In this document: one piece after another, positions 9,182-19,759 of the stretch
How the letters are laid out: each line of letters opens with the position of its first letter
Numbering within the stretch: the first letter of the stretch is position 1
NCBI RefSeq assembly: GCF_001592285.1
Contig: NZ_BCWQ01000012.1
Coordinates: 1-64,000, forward strand
DNA from: Hydrogenophaga pseudoflava NBRC 102511
GTDB lineage: Bacteria; Pseudomonadota; Gammaproteobacteria; Burkholderiales; Burkholderiaceae_C
Direction of reading: 5' to 3'
Length of the DNA: 64,000 nucleotides
The notes under the pieces: model-generated
Told to the model about the DNA's origin: nothing
What the model saw: the letters and a program-made list of their open reading frames with translations, nothing else
Databases searched by the model: none
Position numbers and translations under genes: made by a program

Positions 9182-10273
9182 ATGCACACACACGCCCCGT
9201 TGATCATCGACGTCGCCGGGTTCGAGCTGACCGACGCCGACCGCCAGCGCCTGGCACACCCCCTGGTCGGCGGAATCATCCTCTTCGGCCGCAACTGGCA
9301 AAGCCGGGAGCAGCTGACGGCGCTGTGCGCCCAGGTCAAGGCGGTGCGAGAGGACCTGCTGATCGCTGTCGACCACGAGGGCGGCCGCGTGCAGCGTTTC
9401 CGCACAGACGGATTCACCCACCTGCCCCCCATGGCGGCGTTCGGACAGCTGTGGCTCTCGGCTCCCGCGCGGGGCGAGTGCGAGGGCGGTTCTGCGATGC
9501 GGGCCACCAATGCGGCCACCGCGGCCGGCTACGTGCTCGGCGCCGAACTGCGCGCCTGCGGTGTCGACCTGAGCTTCACGCCGGTGCTGGATCTGGACTA
9601 CAGCGAAAGCTCGGTGATCGGCGACCGCTCGTTCGGCCGCGACCCGCGGATGGTGGCGGTGCTGGCACAGGCGCTGATGCATGGCCTGCGCACCAGTGGC
9701 ATGGGCAACTGTGGCAAACACTTCCCGGGCCACGGCTTTGTGAAGACCGATTCGCACCTGGCTATTCCCGTCGACCGGCGCAGTCTCAAAGCCATCCTGG
9801 CCGACGACGCGGCGCCCTACGGCTGGCTGTCGGCCAGTCTGGACGCGGTGATGCCGGCGCATGTGATCTACCCGAAGGTGGACAGCCGGCCCGCAGGCTT
9901 TTCAGCACGCTGGCTGCAGGAGGTGCTGCGGCACCGCCTGGGGTTCACCGGCGCGATTTTCAGCGACGACCTGAGCATGGAAGCCGCGCGCCACATCGAC
10001 GGCCGGGGCGTGAGCTTCACCGAGGCGGCGCTGGCAGCGCTCGGTGCGGGGGGCGACATGGTGCTGCTGTGCAACCAGAGCGTCGTGGACGGCGGCGCGC
10101 CCATCGACGAAGCGATCGAGGCCTTGTCCAAGGCACTGGTGCAAGGCGACTGGGTGCCCAGCCCCGCCAGCGAAGAGCGTCGGCAGGCCCTGCTGCCGCA
10201 GGGCCCGGCCATGAACTGGGACCGCCTGATGGTCAGCGCGCGCTACATGCAGGCGTTGTCGCTGATTCCCTGA
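9182..10273 (+). CDS. nagZ: Beta-N-acetylhexosaminidase (cell-wall recycling)
   Basis: Removes N-acetylglucosamine from anhydro-muropeptides in the cytoplasm during peptidoglycan recycling. The 363 residues carry the family 3 glycosidase motifs KHFPGHGFVKTDSH (catalytic loop His/Asp) and IFSDDLSMEAA (nucleophile Asp). There is no signal peptide, as expected for NagZ. It follows acpS directly. Its stop codon ends exactly one base before the stop codon of the convergent LON-domain gene. Confidence 0.94.
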   Translation: MHTHAPLIIDVAGFELTDADRQRLAHPLVGGIILFGRNWQSREQLTALCAQVKAVREDLLIAVDHEGGRVQRFRTDGFTHLPPMAAFGQLWLSAPARGECEGGSAMRATNAATAAGYVLGAELRACGVDLSFTPVLDLDYSESSVIGDRSFGRDPRMVAVLAQALMHGLRTSGMGNCGKHFPGHGFVKTDSHLAIPVDRRSLKAILADDAAPYGWLSASLDAVMPAHVIYPKVDSRPAGFSARWLQEVLRHRLGFTGAIFSDDLSMEAARHIDGRGVSFTEAALAALGAGGDMVLLCNQSVVDGGAPIDEAIEALSKALVQGDWVPSPASEERRQALLPQGPAMNWDRLMVSARYMQALSLIP

Positions 10274-10933
10274 CTACCGCTCGACGCCGAGCTTGTCCAG
10301 CAGATCCGAAATCAGCTCCAGCCGCAGCATCGGGTTGTCCAGCGCCATCAACCGTTGTTTGAGTTCGGCCGGTGCGGGCAGCAGTTCGGCCCAGCGGTTG
10401 GCGACCCAGCCGCTGTCGTCCCACTGGTAGGGCGGCTGCAGCGGCAGCTCGTTCATGGATCCGGGTTCGCGCTCGCGCAGGTTGGCCAGCACGCGTTGCA
10501 GAGCGTCCCGCGTGCTGCGCAGGTGTTCCGGCACCGCCACGACCCGCTCAGGCTCATCGAGCCGCACGTCGGCCACCCACAGGCCGTGGGGCAGGCGACG
10601 GCTGGCGGTGATGTGAAAGCGCTGCTGGCCGCGGCAGTGGATGAGCATCAGGCCGGCCTGCGGGTGCTCGATCTGCTCGATGCGGGCGATGGTGCCGACC
10701 TGGTGAAACGCCTCGTGCGCAAAGCCGTCGGGCGAAGCCGGGTCGGCGCGCCGCACCTCGCTGCCTTCGCTGAGGCAGACCACACCGAACGGCGCTCCCG
10801 CCGCGTGGCAACGCTTGATCATGTCGAGATAGCGCACCTCGAAGATGCGCAGCGGCATCCAGCCGCCGGGGAACAGCACGGTCTGCAGCGGAAACAGCGG
10901 CAGCTGGTTCAGCGTCAGCGGCGTCTCGCTCAA
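10274..10933 (-). CDS. LON substrate-binding-domain protein (no protease domain)
   Basis: A 219-residue protein beginning [22 protein letters not shown], the start of the Lon N-terminal substrate-binding domain. The ATPase and Ser-Lys protease parts of Lon are absent, so it belongs to the stand-alone LON (PUA-like) family, of unknown function. No ATG gives a full domain. The best start is a TTG at 10933 whose bases overlap the accD stop (ATTGA), which implies coupling to accD. Confidence 0.82.
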   Translation of the reverse strand: MSETPLTLNQLPLFPLQTVLFPGGWMPLRIFEVRYLDMIKRCHAAGAPFGVVCLSEGSEVRRADPASPDGFAHEAFHQVGTIARIEQIEHPQAGLMLIHCRGQQRFHITASRRLPHGLWVADVRLDEPERVVAVPEHLRSTRDALQRVLANLREREPGSMNELPLQPPYQWDDSGWVANRWAELLPAPAELKQRLMALDNPMLRLELISDLLDKLGVER

Positions 10934-11808
10934 TCCGGCACCACCGCGTCGGCGCTCTGGCGCTGCAGCATGGCCAGGGTGCTGGCCACGGTTTTGCGCA
11001 GTTCGCGGCGGTCGCAGATGAAGTCGACCGCGCCCTTGGTCTGCAGGAACTCGGCGCGCTGGAAGCCTTCGGGCAGCTTCACGCGCACGGTGTTCTCGAT
11101 CACACGCGGGCCGGCAAAACCGATCAGCGCCTTGGGCTCGGCGATCACCACGTCGCCCACGAAGGCGAAGCCGGCGGAGACCCCGCCCATGGTCGGATCG
11201 GTCAGCACGCTGATGTAGGGCAGGTTCTTCTTGGCCAGGCGGGTCAGCGCCGCGTTGGTCTTGGCCATCTGCATCAGCGACAGCAGGCCTTCCTGCATGC
11301 GCGCACCGCCGGTGGCGGTGAAGCAGACAAAGGGCACCTTCTGGGCGATGGCTTCCTCGACGCCACGCACGAATCGCTCGCCGACCACGGAACCCATGGA
11401 GCCGCCCATGAAGTCGAACTCGAAGCAGGCGACGACCAGGCTGATGCCCTGCACCGCACCACCCATGACGATGAGCGCGTCGGTCTCGCCCGTGGTTTCC
11501 AGGGCTTCCTTCAGGCGTTCGGGGTACTTGCGGCTGTCCTTGAACTTCAGCGCGTCGACCGGCAGCACTTCCTGCGCCAGCTCGTAACGGCCTTCGGCGT
11601 CCAGGAAGGCGTTCAGGCGTGCGCGAGCGCCGATGCGGTGGTGGTGGCTGCAGTGCGGGCAGACGTTCTGATTCTTCTCGAGATCCGTCTTGTAGAGCAC
11701 GGCCTCGCAGCTGGGGCACTTGATCCACAGACCCTCGGGCACGCTGCGGCGCTCGGCCGGGTCGGTGTGCGTGATCTTGGGCGGCAGCAGTTTTTCAAGC
11801 CAGGACAT
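10930..11808 (-). CDS. accD: Acetyl-CoA carboxylase carboxyltransferase subunit beta
   Basis: Forms the carboxyltransferase of acetyl-CoA carboxylase with AccA, making malonyl-CoA for fatty-acid synthesis. The protein has 292 residues. The N-terminal zinc ribbon is visible (CPSC at about 31-34 and CPHC about 20 residues later), then the crotonase-like domain with GGARMQEG and TDPTMGGV. It sits downstream of trpF-trpB-trpA, a common arrangement in Burkholderiales in which folC usually follows; here the LON-domain gene follows instead. Confidence 0.96.
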   Translation of the reverse strand: MSWLEKLLPPKITHTDPAERRSVPEGLWIKCPSCEAVLYKTDLEKNQNVCPHCSHHHRIGARARLNAFLDAEGRYELAQEVLPVDALKFKDSRKYPERLKEALETTGETDALIVMGGAVQGISLVVACFEFDFMGGSMGSVVGERFVRGVEEAIAQKVPFVCFTATGGARMQEGLLSLMQMAKTNAALTRLAKKNLPYISVLTDPTMGGVSAGFAFVGDVVIAEPKALIGFAGPRVIENTVRVKLPEGFQRAEFLQTKGAVDFICDRRELRKTVASTLAMLQRQSADAVVPD

Positions 11809-11860
11809 CGGAAACTCCTAACGATGGGCCGGACTCTGGGGCCGGCTTAAAGATGGCGGA

Positions 11861-12670
11861 TTATGCGTCCAGCGCTTTCCGGATGGTGCGCATGAAGTGG
11901 GCTGCCACCGGCACCACCTTCTCGAAGGGCTCGTCCTCGATCAGCTGGATGATCTTGCTGCCGATCACCACTGCGTCGGCGGTTTTGCCAATGGCCTTGG
12001 CGGTCTCGGCGTCGCGGATGCCGAAGCCCACGCCGACCGGGATGCTCACATGCGCGCGGATGCGCGGCAGCATGGCTTCGACCTGGCCCACATCCAGCGT
12101 GCCGGCGCCGGTCACGCCCTTGAGCGAGACGTAGTAGACATAACCGCTCGCCACGCGCGCGACCTGCGCCATGCGCTCGTCGGTGGAAGTGGGGGCCAGC
12201 AGGAAGATCAGGTCCATGTTCGCGGCGCGCAGCGCGGCTGCGAACTCCTCGCATTCTTCGGGCGGGTAATCCACCACCAGCACGCCATCCACGCCGGCGG
12301 CCGAGGCGTCGCGCACGAAGCTGCCCGCACCGTGCTTCTGGTCGTAGCGCTCGATCGGGTTGGCATACCCCATCAGCACCACCGGCGTGCGGTCGTTCTC
12401 CTTGCGGAACTCGCGCACCATGGCGATCACCTGCGCCAGGCCGATGCCCAGCGACAGCGCGCGGTCGCCCGCTTTCTGGATCACCGGGCCGTCGGCGGAC
12501 GGGTCGGAGAACGGGACGCCCAGTTCGATGATGTCGGCACCGCCTTCGACCATGCCGTGCATCAGCTTGGGCGTGATGTCGGCATACGGGAAGCCAGCGG
12601 TGACGAACGGGATCAGGGCCTTGCGGTTCTTGGCCTTCAGGTCGGCCAGAGTTTTTTCGATGCGGCTCAT
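11861..12670 (-). CDS. trpA: Tryptophan synthase alpha subunit
   Basis: Cleaves indole-3-glycerol phosphate to indole and glyceraldehyde 3-phosphate and passes indole to TrpB. The protein has 269 residues. Family landmarks are [29 protein letters not shown] (catalytic Glu and Asp region) and [14 protein letters not shown]. The ATG overlaps the trpB stop by four bases (ATGA), so the alpha and beta subunits are translationally coupled. Confidence 0.97.
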   Translation of the reverse strand: MSRIEKTLADLKAKNRKALIPFVTAGFPYADITPKLMHGMVEGGADIIELGVPFSDPSADGPVIQKAGDRALSLGIGLAQVIAMVREFRKENDRTPVVLMGYANPIERYDQKHGAGSFVRDASAAGVDGVLVVDYPPEECEEFAAALRAANMDLIFLLAPTSTDERMAQVARVASGYVYYVSLKGVTGAGTLDVGQVEAMLPRIRAHVSIPVGVGFGIRDAETAKAIGKTADAVVIGSKIIQLIEDEPFEKVVPVAAHFMRTIRKALDA

Positions 12671-13959
12671 TTGGACACCTTCACAACGGAATCGGCGCCG
12701 CCCTTGACGGACTGGCCGCGGCAGCTGGGGCGGCAGTAGAAGTCGGCGTTGGACAGGTCGGCCACGGTGCCGATGTCCTTGTCGCCGCGGCCGGAGAGGT
12801 TGACCAGCACCGACTGCGTGGGCTTCATGGTCTTGGCCAGCTTCATGGCGTAGGCCACCGCATGGCTCGATTCGAGCGCGGGGATGATGCCCTCGGTGCG
12901 GCAGAGGTAGTGGAAGGCCTCCAGCGCCTCTTTGTCGGTGATGCCGACGTATTCGGCGCGGCCGATGTCCTTGAGGAAGGCATGCTCGGGGCCGACGCCG
13001 GGATAGTCGAGGCCCGCGCTGACGCTGTGCGTTTCGGTCACCTGGCCGTTGTCGTCCTGCAGCACGTAGGTGCGGTTGCCGTGCAGCACGCCGGGGCTGC
13101 CCTTCTGCAGCGACGCAGAATGTTTGCCGCTGTCCAGGCCTTCCCCCGCCGCCTCCACGCCGATCAGGCGCGTGCCGGTGTGGTTGATGTAGGGATAGAA
13201 GATACCCATGGCGTTGCTGCCACCGCCCACGCAGGCGACCACGGCGTCGGGCTGCTCGCCCACACAGCCGGCTTCTTTCAGCATTTGCGGCATCTGCACC
13301 AGGCATTCGTTGCCGATCACGCTCTGGAAGTCGCGCACCATCATCGGGTAGGGGTGCGGGCCGGCCACGGTGCCGATGATGTAGAAGGTGTTGTCCACGT
13401 TGGCGACCCAGTCGCGCATGGCTTCGTTGAGCGCGTCCTTCAGCGTCTTGCTGCCCGACTCGACGGGCACGACGGTCGCGCCCAGCAGCTTCATTCGGTA
13501 GACGTTGGGGCTCTGGCGCTTGACGTCCTCGCTGCCCATGTAGACCACGCACTCCAGGCCGTAGCGGGCGCAGATGGTGGCGGTGGCCACGCCGTGTTGT
13601 CCGGCGCCGGTCTCGGCGATCACGCGCGGCTTGCCCATGCGCTTGGCGAGCATGGCCTGGCCGATCACGTTGTTGATCTTGTGGGCACCGGTGTGGTTCA
13701 GGTCCTCTCGCTTGAGGAAGATCTGCGCGCCACCCTGTTCGCGGCTCATGCGCTCGGCGTGGTAGACCGGGCTGGGCCGGCCGACGAAGTGGGCCAGTTC
13801 CTTGCGGAATTCGGCCAGAAACTCGGGGTCGTGCTGGTACTTCGCGTACGCGGCCTTGAGCTCGTTGATGGCGTGGGTGAGCGTTTCGCTCACGAAGCTG
13901 CCGCCGTAGATGCCGAAGTGGCCGCGGGCGTCGGGTTGCTGGTAGGTGCTGGTGTCCAT
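12667..13959 (-). CDS. trpB: Tryptophan synthase beta subunit
   Basis: The PLP enzyme that joins indole and serine to make tryptophan. From the ATG at 13959 it has 430 residues. The PLP lysine lies in HTGAHKINN, and the phosphate-binding GGGSNAMG loop is intact. An in-frame GTG at 13998 would add 13 residues outside the conserved region; no clear ribosome site separates the two choices. It is the second trp gene after trpF, with a 53-base gap. Confidence 0.97.
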   Translation of the reverse strand: MDTSTYQQPDARGHFGIYGGSFVSETLTHAINELKAAYAKYQHDPEFLAEFRKELAHFVGRPSPVYHAERMSREQGGAQIFLKREDLNHTGAHKINNVIGQAMLAKRMGKPRVIAETGAGQHGVATATICARYGLECVVYMGSEDVKRQSPNVYRMKLLGATVVPVESGSKTLKDALNEAMRDWVANVDNTFYIIGTVAGPHPYPMMVRDFQSVIGNECLVQMPQMLKEAGCVGEQPDAVVACVGGGSNAMGIFYPYINHTGTRLIGVEAAGEGLDSGKHSASLQKGSPGVLHGNRTYVLQDDNGQVTETHSVSAGLDYPGVGPEHAFLKDIGRAEYVGITDKEALEAFHYLCRTEGIIPALESSHAVAYAMKLAKTMKPTQSVLVNLSGRGDKDIGTVADLSNADFYCRPSCRGQSVKGGADSVVKVSK

Positions 13960-14012
13960 GTGAGGGGTCTCGTTGCTGGGCCCGAGCCACCCGTTCACAT
14001 TGGAATCAAGGG

Positions 14013-14687
14013 TCAGCTGGGGCGGGGGTGTGGCGCGTCGGCCGCCCGCACGGCGGCCACGAAAGCGAGCATCTTGTCGGGGTCTTTGATGCCTTTGGCG
14101 GCTTCGACCCCAGAGCTCACGTCAACGGCCCAGGGCCGTACGAGCGCAATGCCATCGGTCACGTTTGCAGGCGTGAGTCCACCAGACAAAACGAGGCGAG
14201 AGCTGGCGTTTAGTGTGGGGTGTGACCAAGGGAAAGCCGTCCAGTCGAAAGATTGACCTCCGCCACCATAGCCCTCGACATGGGCGTCGAGCAGGATGGC
14301 CTGCGCGGCAGCGAAATCAGACGCGTATTTTAGGAGATCGAAGCCCGTGCCGGCAGGTCCCGGCGGGATGCGCGCGGCGCGGATGAACGGGCGGCCGCCA
14401 GCGGCGCAGTCGGCCGGTGTCTCGTCGCCGTGGAATTGCAGGAGGGCGTTGGGCACAGCGGCCAGACCCTGGGTGATGAACTCGGGGCTGGCGTTGACGA
14501 ACAGCAGCACGGGCGTGACGAAGGGCGGTAGCCGGCGTGCCAGTTCGCCGGCTCGTTCGGGGCTGACGAAGCGCGGGCTCTGCGGGTAGAGCACGAAGCC
14601 GATGGCATCGGCGCCGGCCCGGACAGCCGCGTCCACGTCACCTTCGCGCGTAAGGCCACAGATCTTGATGCGGGTGCGGTGGGGCAT
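14013..14687 (-). CDS. trpF: Phosphoribosylanthranilate isomerase
   Basis: An Amadori isomerase in tryptophan synthesis. The protein has 224 residues and begins [17 protein letters not shown] with the catalytic Cys in [17 protein letters not shown] and [15 protein letters not shown] mark the phosphate-binding end. It starts five bases after the truA stop, so transcription runs truA-trpF-trpB-trpA-accD. The anthranilate-forming genes are not in this window. Confidence 0.95.
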   Translation of the reverse strand: MPHRTRIKICGLTREGDVDAAVRAGADAIGFVLYPQSPRFVSPERAGELARRLPPFVTPVLLFVNASPEFITQGLAAVPNALLQFHGDETPADCAAGGRPFIRAARIPPGPAGTGFDLLKYASDFAAAQAILLDAHVEGYGGGGQSFDWTAFPWSHPTLNASSRLVLSGGLTPANVTDGIALVRPWAVDVSSGVEAAKGIKDPDKMLAFVAAVRAADAPHPRPS

Positions 14688-14692
14688 GGGGC

Positions 14693-15466
14693 TCAGGGCA
14701 ACCAGTCGAAAGCGGGTGTGCGGTCCGGGATGTTCCAGGACGGATCGTAGACCGGACCCAGGAAATACAAGCCGTCGGGTGCAAAGGTGGGCGCGGCGGC
14801 GTCGCGGCTTTGGGCGGCCAGCACCTCGGCCATCCACGACGGCGGGCGGTTCCCGGTCCCGACAGCAATCAGGCAACCCATGATGTTGCGGATCATGTGG
14901 TGCAGGAAGGCCGAGGCTTCGAATTCGAAGCGGCAGTAGGCACCGCGCCGGGCGATCTCGATGCGGCGCATGTCCTTGACCGGGCTGTGAGCCTGGCAGG
15001 ACGACGCTCGGAACGACGTGAAGTCGTGTTCGCCCAGCAGCGCGTTGGCAGCGCTTTGCATGGCGGCCAGGTCCAGCGGGCGGAACACCCAGCCCACCTG
15101 TCCATGGTCCACACTGGGGCGCACGGGCGATTCGAGCAGTACGTAGGCATAGCGCCGGCCGGTGGCGCTGGCCCGTGCGTGAAAGCCTGGTGGCACCTTG
15201 CGCGCCCATTGCACGGCGATGTCGGGCGGCAGGAAGCTGTTGGTGCCGCGCACCCAGGCGTTTTCAGGCCGCACCAGCGGGCTGTCGAAATGCACCACCT
15301 GGTTCAGTCCGTGCACGCCAGCATCGGTGCGCCCGGCGCAAAGGGTATTCACCGCAGGCACATCCAGAAAGCGGGCCAGGGCCCTTTCGAGCTTGTCCTG
15401 GACTGTTTGGCCGCTGGGCTGGCTCTGCCAGCCGTCGTAGTTCCGGCCGTTGTAGGACACGCCCAA
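14693..15466 (-). CDS. truA: tRNA pseudouridine(38-40) synthase
   Basis: Converts U38-U40 of the anticodon arm to pseudouridine. The catalytic Asp is in AGRTDAGVHGLNQ, and FLHHMIRNIMG is the usual C-terminal motif. From the TTG at 15466 the protein has 257 residues and begins GVSYNGRNYDGWQ. TruA proteins normally begin a few residues earlier (R-I-A-L-G), and those codons are present upstream in frame. No ATG, GTG or TTG precedes them, so the real start may be a CTG at 15490 or another rare codon, which would give about 265 residues. Confidence 0.93.
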   Translation of the reverse strand: MGVSYNGRNYDGWQSQPSGQTVQDKLERALARFLDVPAVNTLCAGRTDAGVHGLNQVVHFDSPLVRPENAWVRGTNSFLPPDIAVQWARKVPPGFHARASATGRRYAYVLLESPVRPSVDHGQVGWVFRPLDLAAMQSAANALLGEHDFTSFRASSCQAHSPVKDMRRIEIARRGAYCRFEFEASAFLHHMIRNIMGCLIAVGTGNRPPSWMAEVLAAQSRDAAAPTFAPDGLYFLGPVYDPSWNIPDRTPAFDWLP

Positions 15467-15537
15467 TGCGATGCGCCCACCGGCCGGCAGCGGGGCCGGT
15501 GTGGGCGCGTCGGGGAGGGGGGCAGAGGGGGCGAGGA

Positions 15538-18240
15538 TCAGGAGAGGTCTGCCAGGAAAGCACTGGCCTTGGTCTTGAGCGAGCCCGATGCTTCTGCCAG
15601 CACCTCTTCGGCCAGGGAGCGCGCGCCTTCCAGATCGCCGATGGCGCGGAACTCCTCTGCCAGCGAGAGCTTGGTTTCCAGCGGGCTTTCCGCGCCCAGC
15701 TCGTTGCCCGCCAGCGGATCGCCTGCCTCGGGCTTGCCATTGAGGTCGAGGCTCAGGTCGCCCAGATCAAAGGACATCAGTTCCGGAGAGGCTGGTGCAT
15801 CTGCGGGTGCACTCGCCGGGGTGTCGATGTCGAAGTCGGGCAGGACTTCCGCATGGTCGAAAGTAGGCTGCTCTGCCGCGGGCATTGAGGTCAGCGGCAT
15901 GGGGTCCGACGGGAAGTCAAGATCGAAATCCATGGGCCGCGACGCCTGGTCGGCCAACTGGGCGGGCTCAGGGGTCAGGGCGTCGGTCTGGGACAGGTCG
16001 TCCATTGCCGACACCGGAGCGTCGGCCTTGCCGTTGGCGGCAGCCAGCGGCGAGCGCGAGGACTCTTCCATGAAGTCCAGATCGAGATCCAGATCGCCTG
16101 CGTCTCCCGACTTGGCGTTGTCTCCCAGCGTGCTGCTGCCAAACGGGATGGTGGCGCCGGTGGCCATCGGCACGGCCGCGCCGGGTTTGACCGCCGGACT
16201 TCCTCCGGGCTGGTACAGCGGGTTGGCAGGATCCAGTTCCTTGCCCAGTTCGCAGGCGTGCTCCCACTCCGGTCCCTGGCCTTGCGTGAGTGCATAGGCC
16301 TCCGTGGCGACCACCTCGAAAGCCTTCGAGTCGCGGCGCTTGGCGTAGATCTCGAGCAGCTTGTTGTGAATGGCGACCCTGGTGGGTGCGCTGCGCATGG
16401 CTTCTTTGAGGATCTCCTCGGCTTGCAGGTCCCTGCCGTAGGCGAGGTAAACGTCGGCCTCCGCCACGGGATCGACATCACCGGCGGCGTCCAGCTGACT
16501 GGGCGAATACACCATGGACGATCCGGACGCCGCGGCTTCGTTGGTGTCGATGCGTTGCCCCCCGCTGGAGCCAAAGAATGAGTCGGGCTGCAGGCGGCTT
16601 TCCAGGAAGGAGCTGTCGACGCCGCTGCCCTTCTTCTTCTGGCGCGCGCGGTAGAACGCGAAGCCTCCGAGCAACGCCAGCAGGGCGGCCGCGCCAGGCA
16701 GCACCATGGGGTTGTCCATCAGCTGGCCGACAAACGACGGCTCTTCGACAGGCGCGGGGGCAGGCGCTGGACGTGGTTTCGGTGCAGGAGCTGGGGCTGG
16801 TGCCGGAGGGGGAGCAGGAGGCTCAGCGGCGGCAGGTGCCTCGGGCGCCGGAGCAGGTGCAGATTCCGCGGCAGGGGTTGGGGTGGCCGGGGCTGCGGCC
16901 GGTTCCGGGGAGGGTGCGGCAGGTGTGGCGGCCACAGGTGCGGGCGCCGCAGCTGGTGCGGTTGGAGCCCCCACAGGCAGAGACGGGGCCGGGGTGCTGG
17001 CGGCGGGTTTGGCTGCAGGAGCCGCTGGCGCACCCGATGCCGCGGCCGGTCCCAGCTTGGACAGCTCGTCGATGTTGCGAGAAAGCTCTGCCACCCGGGT
17101 CGATGCTTCCTTGGCCTGGCGTTCCTGGGCGATCTTGTCTTCCTTGGCATCCTGGCCCGCAACCGCGCCCTTGGACAGCGTCAGCTTGTCCTGAGCCGAC
17201 TGGGCCGGCTTCTTGTCTTCGACTTCGGTTTGCACCTTGCCGGACGCCTGGCGGTCGGCGGCCGCCACAGGTGCTTCGGGGACTGCACCCGCCAGCCGGC
17301 GACGGAACTCGTTGAAGTCGCGGCTCTGGGCCGCCACGATGCGCTTGGCTTCTCCGGCAGAGACGTCGATGGATGCTGCTTCGGTCGGCAGGTTCAGGAT
17401 CGCGCCGGCTTTCATCCGGTTGACGTTGTTGCCGATGAACGCCTGCGGATTGGCGCGGAGCATGGCCACCAGCATCTGGTCAAGCGATGCATTGGCGGGC
17501 AGGTTGGCCGCTGCGATGCGGCCAGCGGTGTCACCAGCCTTGGTGGTGACCTGTTTGGACGGGCCGTCGGCGGAGGGCGCTGCTGCCGGCTTGGCCGCCG
17601 CAGGGGCTGCCGCAGCGGGCTTGTCTGCCTTGGGGGTTGCGGCCGCCGATGGGGTGGCCGCTCGGCTCGGGGCAGCGGGTGCTGCGGCGGCATTGCTGCG
17701 AGCCGCCGGGGCTGGCGCAGGTGCTGCCGCGGCAGCGTTGAGCGGTGCTGGTGGCGCCGCCGTGGTCTTGGGTGGGTCCAGCAGCAGTGTGTATTCCCGC
17801 ACCAGCCGGCCGGACGACCAATTGGCCTCTAGCACCATGTCCACGAAGGGCTCGTTGACAGGGCGCGAGCCCACCACGCTCAGGTATGCACGGCCGTCTG
17901 CCCGGCGCTGCAGGGTGATCTGGAGTCCGGCGATGGCCGAACTGAGGTCCATGCCCGAGGACCTGAAGGCTTCAGGTGCTGCCAGTCCGACGCGCAGGCT
18001 GGAGGCCTCTTCGGGCGTGATTTCGAGCACATCCACCTCGGCCCGCAAAGGCTCGCCCAACGAAGACTGCACCGCCACGCGACCAAGCGCGAGAGCGAGC
18101 GCGTCGTCGTGCTGCATGAGGCCGGCAGACAGCAGTGCAGCTGCTGCCACGGCATGTAACCGCGAAGTTCCTCTGCGACCGACGCCCCCGAGGGTGGTCA
18201 TGGTCCCGAACAAGGGGGTATGGCGGGTGGATTTGGGCAC
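15538..18240 (-). CDS. fimV: FimV-like inner-membrane protein (pilus assembly and polarity)
   Basis: Large protein of 900 residues. The N-terminal FimV domain reads LGRVAVQSSLGEPLRAEVDV (about 50-69). A LysM-like peptidoglycan-binding region lies near 230-285, then a Pro/Ala-rich linker (about 400-500), one membrane helix (VLPGAAALLALLGGFAFYRA) and an acidic cytoplasmic part with TPR-like repeats and a helical C-terminus. This is the domain order of Pseudomonas FimV, which organises type IV pili and cell poles. The GTG at 18240 has GAGG six bases upstream; an ATG at 18201 is the alternative. It lies between asd and truA, as in many Burkholderiales. Confidence 0.9.
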   Translation of the reverse strand: MPKSTRHTPLFGTMTTLGGVGRRGTSRLHAVAAAALLSAGLMQHDDALALALGRVAVQSSLGEPLRAEVDVLEITPEEASSLRVGLAAPEAFRSSGMDLSSAIAGLQITLQRRADGRAYLSVVGSRPVNEPFVDMVLEANWSSGRLVREYTLLLDPPKTTAAPPAPLNAAAAAPAPAPAARSNAAAAPAAPSRAATPSAAATPKADKPAAAAPAAAKPAAAPSADGPSKQVTTKAGDTAGRIAAANLPANASLDQMLVAMLRANPQAFIGNNVNRMKAGAILNLPTEAASIDVSAGEAKRIVAAQSRDFNEFRRRLAGAVPEAPVAAADRQASGKVQTEVEDKKPAQSAQDKLTLSKGAVAGQDAKEDKIAQERQAKEASTRVAELSRNIDELSKLGPAAASGAPAAPAAKPAASTPAPSLPVGAPTAPAAAPAPVAATPAAPSPEPAAAPATPTPAAESAPAPAPEAPAAAEPPAPPPAPAPAPAPKPRPAPAPAPVEEPSFVGQLMDNPMVLPGAAALLALLGGFAFYRARQKKKGSGVDSSFLESRLQPDSFFGSSGGQRIDTNEAAASGSSMVYSPSQLDAAGDVDPVAEADVYLAYGRDLQAEEILKEAMRSAPTRVAIHNKLLEIYAKRRDSKAFEVVATEAYALTQGQGPEWEHACELGKELDPANPLYQPGGSPAVKPGAAVPMATGATIPFGSSTLGDNAKSGDAGDLDLDLDFMEESSRSPLAAANGKADAPVSAMDDLSQTDALTPEPAQLADQASRPMDFDLDFPSDPMPLTSMPAAEQPTFDHAEVLPDFDIDTPASAPADAPASPELMSFDLGDLSLDLNGKPEAGDPLAGNELGAESPLETKLSLAEEFRAIGDLEGARSLAEEVLAEASGSLKTKASAFLADLS

Positions 18241-18377
18241 TTGAACCTCGACGTAAAAAACCGAGAATTGACCTTAACATCAACGCATTACGGTGACAAG
18301 CTGAGAATCCGCTTGAGTTTCCGGGGTGGCCTTTGGTCGGCCCACGGGCGTTGTTCGCGTTGCGGCGTCACAACGAC

Positions 18378-18404
18378 AAAGCCGGCGCGCAGGCCGGCTT
18401 TTTT
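18378..18404. terminator. Hairpin terminator between asd and fimV
   Basis: AAA-GCCGGC, six-base loop, GCCGGC-TTTTTT. The long T run is on the plus strand; on the minus strand, where asd ends 29 bases before it, the T run is only three bases. It is most sensibly the asd terminator, with partial read-through possible into fimV. Confidence 0.7.
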
Positions 18405-18432
18405 GTGAATGTAAGTAAGAAGTAGTGACGAA

Positions 18433-19563
18433 TCAGGCGTCGAGCAGGATGCGCAGCATGCGGCGCAGCGGCTCGGCGGCGCCCCACAGGAGCTGGTCGC
18501 CGATGGTGAAGGCGCCCACGTACTCGGGGCCCATGGCCAGTTTGCGGATGCGGCCGACCGGGATGCTCATGGTGCCGGTCACGGCCACCGGCGTCAGGTC
18601 CCTGATGGTGGCTTCGCGGGTGTTCGGCACCACCTTGGCCCAGGGGTTGTCGGCGGCGATCATGGCCTCAATGTCGGCCACCGGCACATCCTTCTTCAAC
18701 TTGAAGGTCAGGGCCTGGCTGTGGCAGCGCATGGCGCCCACGCGCACGCAGAACCCGTCCACCGGGATCGGCGCCGAGCCGAAACCTTCGCCCATGCCCA
18801 GGATCTTGTTGGTCTCGGCCATGCCCTTCCACTCTTCCTTGGACATGCCGTTGCCCAGGTCCTTGTCGATCCAGGGGATCAGCGAACCGCCCAGCGGCAC
18901 GCCGAAATTGGCGGTCTCGGCGCCGCTCAGGCTGCGCTGCTTGGCGATGACCTTGCGGTCGATTTCCAGGATGGCGCTCTTGGGGTCGTCCAGCAGGGCC
19001 TTCACCTCGGCGTTCAGCGTGCCGTACTGCGTCAGCAGTTCGCGCATGTGCTGGGCGCCGCCGCCCGAGGCTGCCTGGTAGGTCTGGGTGCTCATCCACT
19101 CGACCAGACCGGCCTTGTACAGCGCGCCCACGCCCATCAGCATGCAGGAGACCGTGCAGTTGCCGCCGATCCATTCCTTGCCGCCCTTGGCCAAGGCGTT
19201 CTTGATCACCGGCATGTTGACCGGGTCGAGCACGATGACGGCGTCCTTTTCCATGCGCAGGGCGGAGGCGGCGTCGATCCAGTGGCCGTTCCAGCCGGCG
19301 GCGCGCAGCTTGGGGTAGACCTCGTTCGTGTAGTCGCCACCCTGGGCGGTGATGATGATCTCGCAGCGCTTGAGGGCGTCGATGTTGTTCGCGTCCTGCA
19401 GCGTGGTTTCGTTCTTCGCCATGGCAGGCGCCTTGCCGCCGGCGTTGGAGGTGGAGAAGAACAGCGGCTCGATCAGGTCGAAGTCCTTTTCCTCGACCAT
19501 GCGATCCATCAAAACGGAGCCGACCATGCCGCGCCAGCCGACCAGACCAACCAACTTGCTCAT
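18433..19563 (-). CDS. asd: Aspartate-semialdehyde dehydrogenase
   Basis: Reduces aspartyl phosphate to aspartate semialdehyde, the branch point to lysine, diaminopimelate, threonine, isoleucine and methionine. From the ATG at 19563 it has 376 residues and begins [20 protein letters not shown], with the Rossmann motif. The catalytic Cys is in [10 protein letters not shown]. The length and the N-terminus match the long Gram-negative form. The frame is open farther upstream but without homology. The 94 bases upstream, after a short leader frame rich in Ile, Lys and Thr codons, can form alternative hairpins, suggesting attenuation. Confidence 0.96.
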   Translation of the reverse strand: MSKLVGLVGWRGMVGSVLMDRMVEEKDFDLIEPLFFSTSNAGGKAPAMAKNETTLQDANNIDALKRCEIIITAQGGDYTNEVYPKLRAAGWNGHWIDAASALRMEKDAVIVLDPVNMPVIKNALAKGGKEWIGGNCTVSCMLMGVGALYKAGLVEWMSTQTYQAASGGGAQHMRELLTQYGTLNAEVKALLDDPKSAILEIDRKVIAKQRSLSGAETANFGVPLGGSLIPWIDKDLGNGMSKEEWKGMAETNKILGMGEGFGSAPIPVDGFCVRVGAMRCHSQALTFKLKKDVPVADIEAMIAADNPWAKVVPNTREATIRDLTPVAVTGTMSIPVGRIRKLAMGPEYVGAFTIGDQLLWGAAEPLRRMLRILLDA

Positions 19564-19657
19564 TGAGAATGCCCTTTCAAGTGAATAAACAGGTCCAGAC
19601 CAGACCGACTTGCCCGGCTCGTCTGGCCGGGGAGGGCGCACGACGAACCAGGCTGGA

Positions 19658-19759
19658 TCAGCCCTTAATGGTCGTGGTTTTGATGGAGATTGCGCGCGCA
19701 GCAACACCGGCCATGGCGGCGGGTGCGGTGTTCAGGGAGAACGGGCTGGCGTCAAACAT
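19658..19759 (-). CDS. Putative leader peptide of asd
   Basis: A 33-residue frame, ATG at 19759 and TGA at 19658-19660, ends [10 protein letters not shown]: three Ile, two Lys and three Thr in the last ten residues. These amino acids derive from aspartate semialdehyde, the product of the next gene. That is the logic of attenuation leaders such as the E. coli thr leader. The leader stop lies 94 bases before the asd start. In that gap, arms at 19613-19618 and 19626-19631 form one stem, and arms at 19595-19600 and 19621-19626 form another that excludes it. No T run is seen, so control of translation or of Rho access is more likely than an intrinsic terminator. Inferred, not shown. Confidence 0.55.
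   Translation of the reverse strand: MFDASPFSLNTAPAAMAGVAARAISIKTTTIKG

Noticed and set aside
12862-14256. A 464-codon plus-strand frame
   Set aside because: Antisense to trpB and trpF, both of which have intact catalytic motifs.
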